Below are positions 37,663 to 46,644 of a DNA stretch of 64,000 bases, piece after piece (position 1 is the first letter of the stretch; every line of letters begins with the position of its first letter). The stretch is taken from assembly GCA_963707835.1 (NCBI GenBank), contig CAVPRI010000002.1:372001-436000 (forward strand), written 5' to 3'. This DNA is from Bog-473 sp963707835. Its GTDB lineage: Bacteria; Actinomycetota; Acidimicrobiia; Acidimicrobiales; RAAP-2. Made by a program: the position numbers and the translations under genes. Under the pieces are notes generated by a model that ran no database searches, had not been told where the DNA came from, and was given only the letters and a program-made list of their open reading frames with translations.

Positions 37663-39756
37663 ATGTGTGGGCTGATGTTGGGGAGCATTCGCGTCGAGCG
37701 GCCGGGGGAGGCCGAAACGGCCCGCGTGACCGAGGACACGGTGGGGGAACGCCGTTACATCCCAGGTCTCGACGGGATCCGGGCCGTGGCCGTGCTGGCT
37801 GTGCTCCTGTTCCACTTCGGGGTGTCCGGGCTCGACGGAGGCCTGCTCGGGGTCGACGTGTTCTTCGTTCTCTCGGGGTTCCTGATCACGTCCCTTCTCC
37901 TCCAGGAATGGGCCCAGACCGGCACCCTGCGCTTCGCCGCCTTCTACGCCCGGCGGGCTCGGCGCCTGTTGCCCGGCCTGCTCCTCCTGTTGGCGCTGGT
38001 GGCTGCTTATGCCGCCTGGTTCGCCCGTTCGGACACCCTCTCAGCGGTCCGCTCCGACGCCGTGTCGACGCTGCTCTACGTCGCCAACTGGCATTTCATC
38101 TTCTCGGACCAGGGGTATTTCCAATGGACGGGCCCCCCCTCACCTCTCCTGCACACCTGGTCGTTGGCGGTCGAGGAGCAGTTCTACCTGGTCTGGCCCG
38201 CAGTCTGCTGGGTCGTCCTCCGCCGCTTCGGGCGACGGGGACTCGCCGTGGCGGCCCTGGTCGGCATCGTTGCCTCGGCGGCGGTGACCGCGGCGCTGGT
38301 CACGGCCCACGTGAGCGTCGACCGGCTCTACTACGGGACGGACGTGCGGACCCAGGAGGTGATGGTCGGCGCGCTGCTGGCCGTGGTGGGTCCTCGGCTG
38401 ACCCGGTGGGTCCAGGGGAGCCGCGGCTCCCCGCGCCATCGACTGAGCTCGGTCCGCTGGCGCCAGCGCTGGCTGGGGCTGGCCGGCACGGTGGGGCTGG
38501 CGGGGTTGGTGGTGATGTTCCACACGGTCTCAGGTGCCGGGTCGTTCTTGTACCGGGGTGGGTTCCTCGTGGTGGCCCTGTCGACAGCAGCGGTGATCGC
38601 CCTGGTCGTGCACGGTCCCCGCCAGCCGGTGACCCGGGTCCTGGCGGTTGCGCCACTCCGCTATCTCGGCCGGATCTCCTACGGCGTCTACCTGTACCAC
38701 TTCCCCCTCTTCCTGATCCTGACCGCGCCCCGCATGGGTCTGGACGGTCCGGCGCTGCTCGCACTCCGCGTGGCAGCCACGGTGGCCCTTGCGTCCCTCT
38801 CGTACCACTTCGTCGAGGCGCCCATCCGCAGCCGCCACCTGGTGCCTCCACGGCGATTGGCCGTCGTTCTGCCCGTGGCGGCCGTGGTGGTGGCGGGAGC
38901 CGTCGTGGCGGCCACCACCTTCGAGGCCACGGGTCTGTCGGGGGAGTCGCCAGCGGCAGCCGTCGAGGCGCGACCGTCGCTCTTCGGGCTGCCGCCGCGG
39001 CCCCCGGCCGGCCTGATTGGTGACGGCCGGGTGCGCGTCGCGCTCGAAGGTGACTCGCTCGCGCTGACCTTGGGCCAGGGGCTCGGCACCGCGTCGGCCC
39101 GCTGGGGGGTGAACGTGGCGAATCTCGGTGCTGTCGGGTGCGATCTCGACTGGGCCAGCACCGTCTATTTCCAGGGGCAGGCCACCTCGGCCGCACAGGG
39201 CTGCAAGGATTGGCCTGTCACCTTCCACCAGATGGTCGACCGTTTCGATCCCGACGTGGTGGCCATCGAGCTGGGGCGCTGGGAGGTGTCCAGCCGCCTG
39301 ATCGACGGGCACTGGTCGACCATCGGACAGCCGGCCTGGGATAGGCTTTACGCGGCTCAGCTGGCGCGCGCCATTAGGGTGTTCTCTTCGAGGGGCGCCA
39401 AAGTCGCCGTGTTCACCCTGCCCTACATCGCACAGACCACCGACGCCCCCAATGGGCAGCCCTGGGACATCAATCTGCCAGCCCGCACCAATGCCTACAA
39501 CGCGTTGGTGCGTCGGGTGGTGGCCCGGTTCCCGAAACAGGCAACCGTGATAGATCTCAACGCCATGCTCGACCCGGCTGGGCACTACGAGTCCTACCTC
39601 CACGGAGTGAGAGTCCGCGACGTCGACGACGAGCACATCTCGCCGGCCGGCGGTATGCTGCTGCGCCCGATGGTTCTGCCCAGACTCGCCGCGCTGGGTC
39701 GGGCCCACGCCGCCGCACGCGTGGCGAAGGAACGTTCGGGTCGTCGAGCGCCGTGA
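37663..39756 (+). CDS. Acyltransferase 3 (OafA-type) with C-terminal SGNH domain
   Basis: The 697-residue enzyme would O-acetylate a surface polysaccharide. The membrane part opens YIPGLDGIRAVAVLAVLLFHFG, with the family's His, then VDVFFVLSGFLITSLLL, FYARRARRLLPGLLLLL, a VEEQFYLVWP motif, and ISYGVYLYHFPLFLIL; about ten helices are visible. From about residue 440 a periplasmic-type SGNH domain follows (VRVALEGDSLALTLGQGL, VVAIELGRWE, DEHISPAGG), the arrangement known in OafA of Salmonella. ATG 37663 or 37675 both fit. It diverges from the membrane transferase over only 42 bp and overlaps the next gene by GTGA. Confidence 0.88.
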   Translation: MCGLMLGSIRVERPGEAETARVTEDTVGERRYIPGLDGIRAVAVLAVLLFHFGVSGLDGGLLGVDVFFVLSGFLITSLLLQEWAQTGTLRFAAFYARRARRLLPGLLLLLALVAAYAAWFARSDTLSAVRSDAVSTLLYVANWHFIFSDQGYFQWTGPPSPLLHTWSLAVEEQFYLVWPAVCWVVLRRFGRRGLAVAALVGIVASAAVTAALVTAHVSVDRLYYGTDVRTQEVMVGALLAVVGPRLTRWVQGSRGSPRHRLSSVRWRQRWLGLAGTVGLAGLVVMFHTVSGAGSFLYRGGFLVVALSTAAVIALVVHGPRQPVTRVLAVAPLRYLGRISYGVYLYHFPLFLILTAPRMGLDGPALLALRVAATVALASLSYHFVEAPIRSRHLVPPRRLAVVLPVAAVVVAGAVVAATTFEATGLSGESPAAAVEARPSLFGLPPRPPAGLIGDGRVRVALEGDSLALTLGQGLGTASARWGVNVANLGAVGCDLDWASTVYFQGQATSAAQGCKDWPVTFHQMVDRFDPDVVAIELGRWEVSSRLIDGHWSTIGQPAWDRLYAAQLARAIRVFSSRGAKVAVFTLPYIAQTTDAPNGQPWDINLPARTNAYNALVRRVVARFPKQATVIDLNAMLDPAGHYESYLHGVRVRDVDDEHISPAGGMLLRPMVLPRLAALGRAHAAARVAKERSGRRAP

Positions 39757-41186
39757 AGTTCACGCTGGTTGGTCATGCGGGTCTCTACGTGGAGTCCGAC
39801 GGCGTCGACCTGCTGGTGGATCCCTGGCTGACGGGGTCGTGCTACTGGCGGTCTTGGTGGCACTATCCGCCGATCGATCGGATCGACGAGCGGTGGCTCT
39901 CGACGCGATTCATCTATCTGAGTCACCACCACTTCGACCATTTCCACTACCCCTCACTGCGCATGATCGACCGCCACGCGCAGGTGCTGGTGCCGCGCTT
40001 CGGAGTCGACGTGATGCGCAGTGAGCTGGCGGGCCTCGGGTTCCACCGGGTGACCGAGCTCGCGCACGGTGAGCCGATGGGCATCGGGGGAGGTATGACC
40101 GTCCGCAGCTACCAGTACGGTGTCGACGACAGCGCGCTGGTGATCGAGCACGGCGACACCGTCGTGGTCGACCTCAACGACTGCAAGGTGCGTGGACCGG
40201 CCTTGTCGAAGATCCTCGGTGACGTGGGTCGCCCCACGTTCTTGCTCAAGAACTACTCCGCTGCGCAGGCCTATCCCGGTTGCTACACGGCGGCGAACCC
40301 GAAGGACCTCCAGCTGATCTCGCGGGAGAGCTACGCCGAGGACTTCATCCAGACCGCAGCCGAGGTCCGCCCCCGCTACGCAGTGCCCTTCGCCTCGATG
40401 ACCTGCTTCTTGCACCCTGAGACGGCGGCCCGCAACGCCGACGTGGTCCTGCCCGCCGAACTCGTGGCCGCGGCCGAACACCAGCCGACGCGAGGAGTCG
40501 CGGTGACGGTCATGGTGCCGGGCGACTCCTGGGACGAGCAGGGTGGCTTCGACCTGGACGACGGCGATCCCTATGTGGACTTCACCAAGTCCGTGGCTGC
40601 GCTCGAGGAGAAGGTCCGGCCAATCGTGGATGTTTCCCTGGCCGAGGAGGGCGAGCGGGAACTCGACTTCGACGCGTTCTCCCGGTACTTCGGGGAGTTC
40701 GTGGATGCCCTGCCCTGGGGTGCGAATCGGCTGTTCAAGGGCTCGATGGTCTTCGCCGCACCCGAGGGAGCGAGAGCCCCCTTCTGGGTCGTCGACCCGC
40801 GCCGCCGCCAGGTGCGGGCCGCTGACGCGCTGCCGGACGACTGGGCTGCCGTTGTCACCGTGCCGCCCGGCGTGCTGGCCGATGCCATGGAGAAGAGGAT
40901 CGTGAACTTCGTTCACATCTCCATGCGCATAACCGTGCAGCTCAACGACGGTGGGGCGGACACCGACTTCCTGTTCTGGGGCGTCCTCACCGTCTGGGAG
41001 CTCGGCTACCTGCCCCTGCGGCGGCTGCAGGTGACCCGGATCCTCTCGGTGGCCTGGGCCAGGCGGCGCGAGCTCACGGGTGGAGCGTGGCGCCAGATCA
41101 CGGGTTCGGGTTCGAGTGTCGAGAGAATGGCCGCCACGTTCATGCCCGCGGGGACGTCCGCTGCCGAGTCCGCCAGGGCGCCATGA
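39753..41186 (+). CDS. MBL-fold metallo-hydrolase in the surface-glycan cluster
   Basis: The N-terminal half (1-240) is a metallo-beta-lactamase fold: FTLVGHAGLYVESDGVDLLV, then LVDPWLTGS, the metal motif SHHHFDHFH (H-x-H-x-D-H), VVVDLNDCKV and YAVPFASMTCFLHPE. It looks closest to UlaG or the MBL part of CMP-N-acetylneuraminate hydroxylases, though no Rieske cluster is present. The remaining 230 residues (FSRYFGEFVDALPWGANRLF and beyond) are unfamiliar and may bind the substrate. GTG start overlaps the acyltransferase stop, and the stop overlaps the flippase start, so it is embedded in one operon. A role in processing a nucleotide sugar or glycan intermediate is an inference from context. Confidence 0.7.
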   Translation: MKFTLVGHAGLYVESDGVDLLVDPWLTGSCYWRSWWHYPPIDRIDERWLSTRFIYLSHHHFDHFHYPSLRMIDRHAQVLVPRFGVDVMRSELAGLGFHRVTELAHGEPMGIGGGMTVRSYQYGVDDSALVIEHGDTVVVDLNDCKVRGPALSKILGDVGRPTFLLKNYSAAQAYPGCYTAANPKDLQLISRESYAEDFIQTAAEVRPRYAVPFASMTCFLHPETAARNADVVLPAELVAAAEHQPTRGVAVTVMVPGDSWDEQGGFDLDDGDPYVDFTKSVAALEEKVRPIVDVSLAEEGERELDFDAFSRYFGEFVDALPWGANRLFKGSMVFAAPEGARAPFWVVDPRRRQVRAADALPDDWAAVVTVPPGVLADAMEKRIVNFVHISMRITVQLNDGGADTDFLFWGVLTVWELGYLPLRRLQVTRILSVAWARRRELTGGAWRQITGSGSSVERMAATFMPAGTSAAESARAP

Positions 41187-42613
41187 CTCGCGGCGCGCCG
41201 CGCGACGAGGGGAGCGGCGTCGACCCGCTCGAGGTGGCCGAGGACGCCATGCTCGACACCGTCGCGCTGACACCCACCTTCGGGTTGGTCGCCGACCCCT
41301 ACGAGGACAGCACGGTGGCGCGGGGGATCGTGGCCGCCGGCCCCTTGGCCGTTGGGGGCGTGCTGGCCAACGGGCTCAACATCGTCGCCACGGTCCTGAT
41401 CGCCCGACTGCTCACGACGCCCCAGTACGGCTCGGTGGTGCAGCTGCTGGGACTGTTCTTCGTGCTCTCCATGCTCGGCTCGGCCCTCATGGTCGGCGTG
41501 GTGCGTCGGATCGCCCAGCGCGCCGTCGACGGCGAGGATGCCGAGGCCCACCGCTGGACCGCGGGCCTCTACCGGCGGTGCCTGGTGGGGGCGGCCGTGT
41601 GGTGCGTGCTGGCCGTGGCCGTCGACGCGCCCTTGGCCCACGCGCTCCGCGTGCCCGCCGACGGCGCGGTCGCTCTGACCCTCATGGCCGGCGGGGCCTG
41701 GCTGCTCCTCTGCATCGACCGCGGCATCTTGCAGGTGCACCGCCGCTACGGCAACCTCGGCGCCAACCTTCTGGTCGAGATCGGTGTCCGCACCGTCCTG
41801 GTGCTGGTCTTCGCCGCCGCCGGGTTCGGAATCCCGGGGTTTGCCGTCGGACTGCTGCTCGGTGAGATCGCCGCGGCGGGGCACGCCCGCTTCCTGTCCG
41901 GGCGGGCCTGGAACTACCCGGCCGACACACACCTCGAGCGGCAGACCGAGGCAACGTCGCGCGCCCTGTCCTATGACCTGATGGCCGCCCTGGTCGGTTT
42001 CGCCCTCATCGGCGTGCTCCAGAACGCCGACGTGATCCTGCTGGGCCGGCTCGACCCGGCCAACTCGGGCCCCTACGCGGCCATCTCGGTGGCCAGCAAG
42101 GCGTTGGTCTTCGGCGCCATCCTGCTTGGCAGCTACATGCTTCCCGAGACGGCCATCCGCTGGCATCGGGGCGAGCACGCCCTGCGCCAGCTGGCCGTGA
42201 CCCTGCTCTTCCTGGGCATTCCGACGGTGCTGTTGCTCACCTTGGCTTTGGCCGCCCCCGAGCAGTTCCTGACCATCTTCTTCGGGGCCAGGCTCAGCGC
42301 TGGTGCACCGGCGTTCGCCACCCTGGTCGGGGCCATGGCCTGCCTCGGGTTCACCGTGGTGCTGACCAACTACCTCTTCGGGGCGGCCCGGCGCTGGATC
42401 GTGGCCATCCTGGCCGTCGGGATGGCGGTGCTCGTGGTGCTCATCCACGTGGCCCACGGGAACATCATGTCCACGGCCCGGGCGGAACTGGCCGTCCAAG
42501 GTGGCCTGGCCGTGGCGGTTGCCGTGGCGTTCGCCACGGCCCACCTGCGCTTCCGGCCCGTCCGCCGGTCCGTGCCGCGAGGGGTCGATCTCGATAGTGT
42601 GAGCCAGCACTGA
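41183..42613 (+). CDS. Polysaccharide flippase (Wzx/MOP superfamily)
   Basis: This 476-residue protein has about 12-14 hydrophobic helices, after an acidic 45-residue N-terminal tail. Typical Wzx-like features are LIARLLTTPQYGSVVQLLGLF at the start, ADVILLGRLDPANSGPYAAI in the middle, GAILLGSYMLPETA, and FFGARLSAGAPAF. Such proteins flip lipid-linked glycan units across the membrane. The ATG overlaps the preceding stop (ATGA); a 27-bp gap follows. Its presence says the cluster makes a lipid-linked oligosaccharide inside and exports it. Confidence 0.85.
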   Translation: MTRGAPRDEGSGVDPLEVAEDAMLDTVALTPTFGLVADPYEDSTVARGIVAAGPLAVGGVLANGLNIVATVLIARLLTTPQYGSVVQLLGLFFVLSMLGSALMVGVVRRIAQRAVDGEDAEAHRWTAGLYRRCLVGAAVWCVLAVAVDAPLAHALRVPADGAVALTLMAGGAWLLLCIDRGILQVHRRYGNLGANLLVEIGVRTVLVLVFAAAGFGIPGFAVGLLLGEIAAAGHARFLSGRAWNYPADTHLERQTEATSRALSYDLMAALVGFALIGVLQNADVILLGRLDPANSGPYAAISVASKALVFGAILLGSYMLPETAIRWHRGEHALRQLAVTLLFLGIPTVLLLTLALAAPEQFLTIFFGARLSAGAPAFATLVGAMACLGFTVVLTNYLFGAARRWIVAILAVGMAVLVVLIHVAHGNIMSTARAELAVQGGLAVAVAVAFATAHLRFRPVRRSVPRGVDLDSVSQH

Positions 42614-42640
42614 CCAGGAGGGGCACCCAATTGGAGGGGC

Positions 42641-43858
42641 GTGACCGAGATCTCGAGGATCGTCAGCGAGTCGCCGGACGACGCGGCAAGGGAGGAGTCG
42701 CCGGCAGCCGTTGAAGCTGCTGCCGCGGCGCGCCTGGCCGACCTGGCGCCGGTCGGACTGAGGTCCATCGACGTAGTGGCCTGGCGGGACCTCGACGACC
42801 CCGAGGCGGGCGGCTCCGAGCTGCACGCCCACGAGGTCATGCGCCGCTGGGCCGCGGCCGGTCTCGGGGTGACGGCCTGGACGTCGCGGGTGAACGGCGC
42901 GGCGTCCGACATCACCCGGGACGGGTACCGGGTGCACCGCCGTTCGGGGCGTTATGCCGTCTTCCCACGCACCGCGCTCGACGGCCTGAGGGGGATGTCG
43001 GGCGACGCGCTGGTCGAGATCTGGAACGGGATGCCCTTCTTCTCCCCGCTGTGGAGCCGCAAGCCCCGGGTGGTCTTCTTGCACCACGTCCACGCAGAGA
43101 TGTGGCAGATGGTCCTCTCCCCGGGACGGGCCCGGCTGGGCCATGCCATCGAGCACCGGGTGGCGCCGCCGCTCTACCGGCACTCGCGCATCATCACCCT
43201 CTCGACCTCCGCCCGTGACGAGCTGGTCGAGATGCTCCACATCCCCGAGCGCCAGGTCTCGGTGGTACCGCCGGGCGTGGACCTCAGGTTCTCGCCGGGT
43301 GGTGAGCCCGAATCGACGCCGTTGGTGGTGGCCGTGGGCCGGCTCGTCCCGGTCAAGCGGTTCGACCGGTTCATCGACGCCATGGTGGCGCTCAAGTCAC
43401 GCCGCCCCGACCTGCGTGCGGTGATCGTGGGCGAGGGCTACGAGCGCCCCCAGCTCGAGGCTCGGCGCGACCGCGCCGGCGCCCGGGACTGGCTCACCTT
43501 GCCGGGCCGGCTCTCCGACGAGAGTTTGATCGACCTGTACCGCCGGGCCTGGGTGGTCGCCTCGACCTCGGTGCGGGAGGGCTGGGGGATGACCCTCACC
43601 GAAGCGGCCGCCTGCGGCATCCCGGCCGTGGCCACCCGGATCGCCGGGCATCTCGACGCGGTCGTCGACGGGGAGTCGGGCTACCTGGTGGACTCGGTCG
43701 ACGAGCTCGTGGAGGCCACGGCCTCGATCCTCGACGGTCCCTTGATCCGGCGACACCTGCGGCAGGGTGCCCTGCGCCATGCGGCCACCATGCGCTGGGA
43801 CCAGACGGCCGAGGCCACCCTCGCCGCTCTCAGCGCCGAGGTTCTGCGTCGACGATGA
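42641..43858 (+). CDS. Glycosyltransferase family 4
   Basis: A 405-residue GT-B enzyme. The first domain reads IDVVAWRDLDDPEAGGSELH with the GGSE acceptor-side loop and VFLHHVHAEMWQM. The second has VSVVPPGVDLRFSPG, VVAVGRLVPVKRFDRFIDAM, LPGRLSDESLIDLYRRAWVV and the donor-site EGWGMTLTEAAACGIPAVAT. A GTG start is used; GGAGGGG lies a few bases upstream. It likely adds a hexose to the glycan flipped by the upstream protein. Its stop overlaps the next start (ATGA). Confidence 0.9.
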   Translation: MTEISRIVSESPDDAAREESPAAVEAAAAARLADLAPVGLRSIDVVAWRDLDDPEAGGSELHAHEVMRRWAAAGLGVTAWTSRVNGAASDITRDGYRVHRRSGRYAVFPRTALDGLRGMSGDALVEIWNGMPFFSPLWSRKPRVVFLHHVHAEMWQMVLSPGRARLGHAIEHRVAPPLYRHSRIITLSTSARDELVEMLHIPERQVSVVPPGVDLRFSPGGEPESTPLVVAVGRLVPVKRFDRFIDAMVALKSRRPDLRAVIVGEGYERPQLEARRDRAGARDWLTLPGRLSDESLIDLYRRAWVVASTSVREGWGMTLTEAAACGIPAVATRIAGHLDAVVDGESGYLVDSVDELVEATASILDGPLIRRHLRQGALRHAATMRWDQTAEATLAALSAEVLRRR

Positions 43859-45366
43859 CCCTGGCGCCGAGCGAGTCGGCTGCGCCGGCGCCTCCGCCGG
43901 CGCAGCCGCCGGCGGAGGCGGCAACCGACGGCGACCAACGGCCCCCGGCGGTTCCACCGCCCGAGCCTTCCACGGCGTCCACAGCTGCCGAGGACCGTGC
44001 CTTTCGGCTGGCCATGGTCGGCGTGGTGCTGGTGGCGACGGCAATTCAGGCGGCACTCCTCCATGCCGTGCGTTCGACTGCCCTCTCGGCCACGGCGCTC
44101 TTCGATGCCGCGCAGGCGCGCATGCTCGAGGCGGGCGCCTGGTTCACCGATCCGACCATGGCCCCGCTCGGCTCACATCACCTGGTCCCGACCGTGGCCA
44201 ATGCGCCGTTGACGCCACTGGTGCTGGCCGGAGCCGGCGTGACCGGGATCACCGGCGCCACCCCGCGTCGGGTCCTGTTCGCCATAGTCTTCGTTGCGGC
44301 CGTGGTGATGATCGGTTTGGCCGTGCGCGACCTGGTCGGCCCCCGGGCTGGGGTGCTCGCCGCGCTGCTCGGCGCCACCTTCCCGGCTCTGTGGGTCTCC
44401 CCGGCCACGCTCGGACCGGACACCGCGGTGGTGGGCACCGTGGCGCTCGTCCTGCTGGCCACCGCCCGGTTCTGGGCCCATCCCGGGACGCCCAGGGCAG
44501 CGCTGCTCGGCTTCGCGCTGGCGCTGGCAGCCCTGGCCCGGCCTGCCCTGGCACTCCTCCTGGTGGGCGTGGGCGTGCCCCTGGTGCTCCTGGTCCGGGG
44601 CCCGGGCCGGGCCGAGCGTCTGCGTTGCCTGGGCGCCCTGGTGGTCGTCTTCGCCCTCTGCCTGACGCCCTGGGTGGCCCGTGGCGTGAGCCTGTTCGGC
44701 GTCTCAGGCGCGTTGTCGGCCCCGGCGGCGACCGTGATCGCCGGGGCGAACTGTCCGGTGACCTACGGGGGGCCGCTGCTGGGCTGGTGGAGCGCCTCGT
44801 GCGTGCTGGGCCCCGGCACCTCGCTGGCCGACGAACGGACGGCCATCGCCGACAACCGCCACGGGGGGACCTCCTACGCCGGTGCGCATGCCACCAGCGC
44901 GGCGGTGGCGGGCGTGGCCCGGCTCGGCCGGGCCCTGAACGTGTTCCGGCCGTTCCAGACCGCCCGGCTGGCGACCAGCCTGGGCCGACCGCCGTGGGTG
45001 TCGCGGCTCGCCGTCTGGTACTCCTGGGTCTTGGTGCCCCTGGCCGTGGTCGGTGCGGTGATCTGCCGCCGCCGGGGCCGGCTCCTCTTCCCGTTCGTGG
45101 CCCTGGTGGTGCTCTCGCTGCTCACCGTGGCGCTCGGGTACGCGAATCCGAGCGACATGCTGCCGGCGGACCTAGCCTTTGTGGCGCTCGGGGGTGTGGC
45201 ACTCGACGCCGCACTGGGCGCCGCGGGCCGTCTGGCTACACCGGTGAGCGGTGCGCACGCGGTGGGCTCCGCCGCGGCCCGGGTGACCACAGAGGCGGAA
45301 GCGGAGCCTGAGGGGGGCGACGAACCGGCACCCGAGGAGCAGACGAGAACGGGGGCGGCGCCATGA
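43855..45366 (+). CDS. Membrane glycosyltransferase-like protein
   Basis: The 503-residue protein has a Pro/Ala-rich N-terminal tail (about 1-45, with PAPPPAQPPAEAATDG), around ten helices and an acidic C-terminal tail. It lacks a sharp motif, but the opening after helix 1 (FDAAQARMLEAGAWFTDPTM), the repeated LPALWVSP-like loop and the late 'VIAGANCPVTYGGPLLGWW' resemble the GT39-like protein at 36262-37620, so it is probably another polyprenyl-sugar-dependent transferase. It overlaps both neighbours by ATGA. Function is uncertain beyond membrane glycan modification. Confidence 0.6.
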   Translation: MTLAPSESAAPAPPPAQPPAEAATDGDQRPPAVPPPEPSTASTAAEDRAFRLAMVGVVLVATAIQAALLHAVRSTALSATALFDAAQARMLEAGAWFTDPTMAPLGSHHLVPTVANAPLTPLVLAGAGVTGITGATPRRVLFAIVFVAAVVMIGLAVRDLVGPRAGVLAALLGATFPALWVSPATLGPDTAVVGTVALVLLATARFWAHPGTPRAALLGFALALAALARPALALLLVGVGVPLVLLVRGPGRAERLRCLGALVVVFALCLTPWVARGVSLFGVSGALSAPAATVIAGANCPVTYGGPLLGWWSASCVLGPGTSLADERTAIADNRHGGTSYAGAHATSAAVAGVARLGRALNVFRPFQTARLATSLGRPPWVSRLAVWYSWVLVPLAVVGAVICRRRGRLLFPFVALVVLSLLTVALGYANPSDMLPADLAFVALGGVALDAALGAAGRLATPVSGAHAVGSAAARVTTEAEAEPEGGDEPAPEEQTRTGAAP

Positions 45367-46616
45367 CCACCCTGCTCGAGGTCATCGAAGAGCCACTGCC
45401 GCGTCCGGCTGACATCGAGCCAGGCCCGGAGACCCCCACCCCCCGCCGCCCGCCCCGGTTCCCCGCCTTCGACGGGCTGCGGGCGATCGCCGCAGTCACC
45501 GTGGTCGGTGTGCACGTCGCCTTCGCATCGGGCTTCGACGGGCGCCACCCGGGCCTCGGGATCTACGCCTCCCGTCTCGAGATCGGCGTGTCGGTGTTCT
45601 TCCTCATCTCGGGTTTCCTGCTCTACCGGCCCTTCGTGGTGGCCCATCTGGCCGGGAGCCCGCCCCCGAGGGCAGGGGCGTTCTGGGTGCGGCGGCTGCT
45701 GCGGATCCTGCCGGCCTACTGGCTGGTGCTCTTCATCGCCACGTCGGTGTGGAGCATCCCGCGGGGTATCGGTCCCCACGGGTGGCAGGCCTACGCCATC
45801 CACTACCTCTTCCTGCAGATCTACTTCCCCGATCAGGTGTTCTTCGGCATCTCGGCGGCGTGGTCGCTCTGCGTCGAGATGACCTTCTACCTGTTCATCC
45901 CGCTCTACGCCGTGGTGGTCCGAGCCGGACGTGCGGCGCGGACACCTGGTCAGGCCATGCGCCGCGAGCTGGCCGGTCTGGTGGGCATGGTGGTGGTGAG
46001 CTACGCGTGGCGCACCGTGGTCCTCAGCCTCCAGCACCCCAACGGTGGCTACTGGGCCCTGGCGACCACATGGCTGCCGGCCTTCTTCGACCTCTTCGCG
46101 CTCGGCATGTTCCTGGCCGCCACCAGTGCCTGGTTCCACCAGCACGACAACGAGCCCCGCATCTTCTCCCACCCCCTGTTCCCGTTCGTCTCGTGGGCCG
46201 TGGCCGGCGGGTGCTTCGTGGCGGTGGCGCACATCGGGATTCCCTACGTCCCGATCTACCAGGAGGGCTACCTCGACCTCCTGCGCCAGTTGCTCTACAG
46301 CGGGTTCGCCTTCTTCCTCCTTCTGCCGGCCGTCTACGGCCCCCAGCACCGTGGCAAGGGGCCGATCCGCTGGCTGCTCGGGACATGGCCCATGGCATCG
46401 CTCGGGGTGATCTCCTACGGCATCTACCTCTGGCACGAGCCGTGGTTGTACCGGATCCTCGAGGCCGGCCCGTTCGCCGTCTTCGCGCCGAATTTCCTGG
46501 GGATGTTCGTCTGCGTTCTCGCGCTGTCGATCGTCTCAGCGTCCCTGAGCTACTTCATCTTGGAGAAGCCCATCCTGCGCTACAAGAACACCCTGTCGTG
46601 GTGGCGGCGCAACTGA
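45363..46616 (+). CDS. Acyltransferase 3 family protein
   Basis: The 417-residue protein begins RFPAFDGLRAIAAVTVVGVH with the family's catalytic-type His, then ISVFF-like VSVFFLISGFLLYRPFV, FWVRRLLRILPAYWLVLF, a SLCVEMTFYLFIPLY motif and ISYGIYLWHEPWLYRIL near the end. Unlike the acyltransferase at 37663 it has no SGNH domain, so it may pair with a separate esterase or act alone. It closes the plus-strand run of the glycan operon and converges with aftD over 28 bp. Confidence 0.85.
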   Translation: MTTLLEVIEEPLPRPADIEPGPETPTPRRPPRFPAFDGLRAIAAVTVVGVHVAFASGFDGRHPGLGIYASRLEIGVSVFFLISGFLLYRPFVVAHLAGSPPPRAGAFWVRRLLRILPAYWLVLFIATSVWSIPRGIGPHGWQAYAIHYLFLQIYFPDQVFFGISAAWSLCVEMTFYLFIPLYAVVVRAGRAARTPGQAMRRELAGLVGMVVVSYAWRTVVLSLQHPNGGYWALATTWLPAFFDLFALGMFLAATSAWFHQHDNEPRIFSHPLFPFVSWAVAGGCFVAVAHIGIPYVPIYQEGYLDLLRQLLYSGFAFFLLLPAVYGPQHRGKGPIRWLLGTWPMASLGVISYGIYLWHEPWLYRILEAGPFAVFAPNFLGMFVCVLALSIVSASLSYFILEKPILRYKNTLSWWRRN

Positions 46617-46644
46617 GTTGAGACCGGGGGTCGACCGTCGATCC

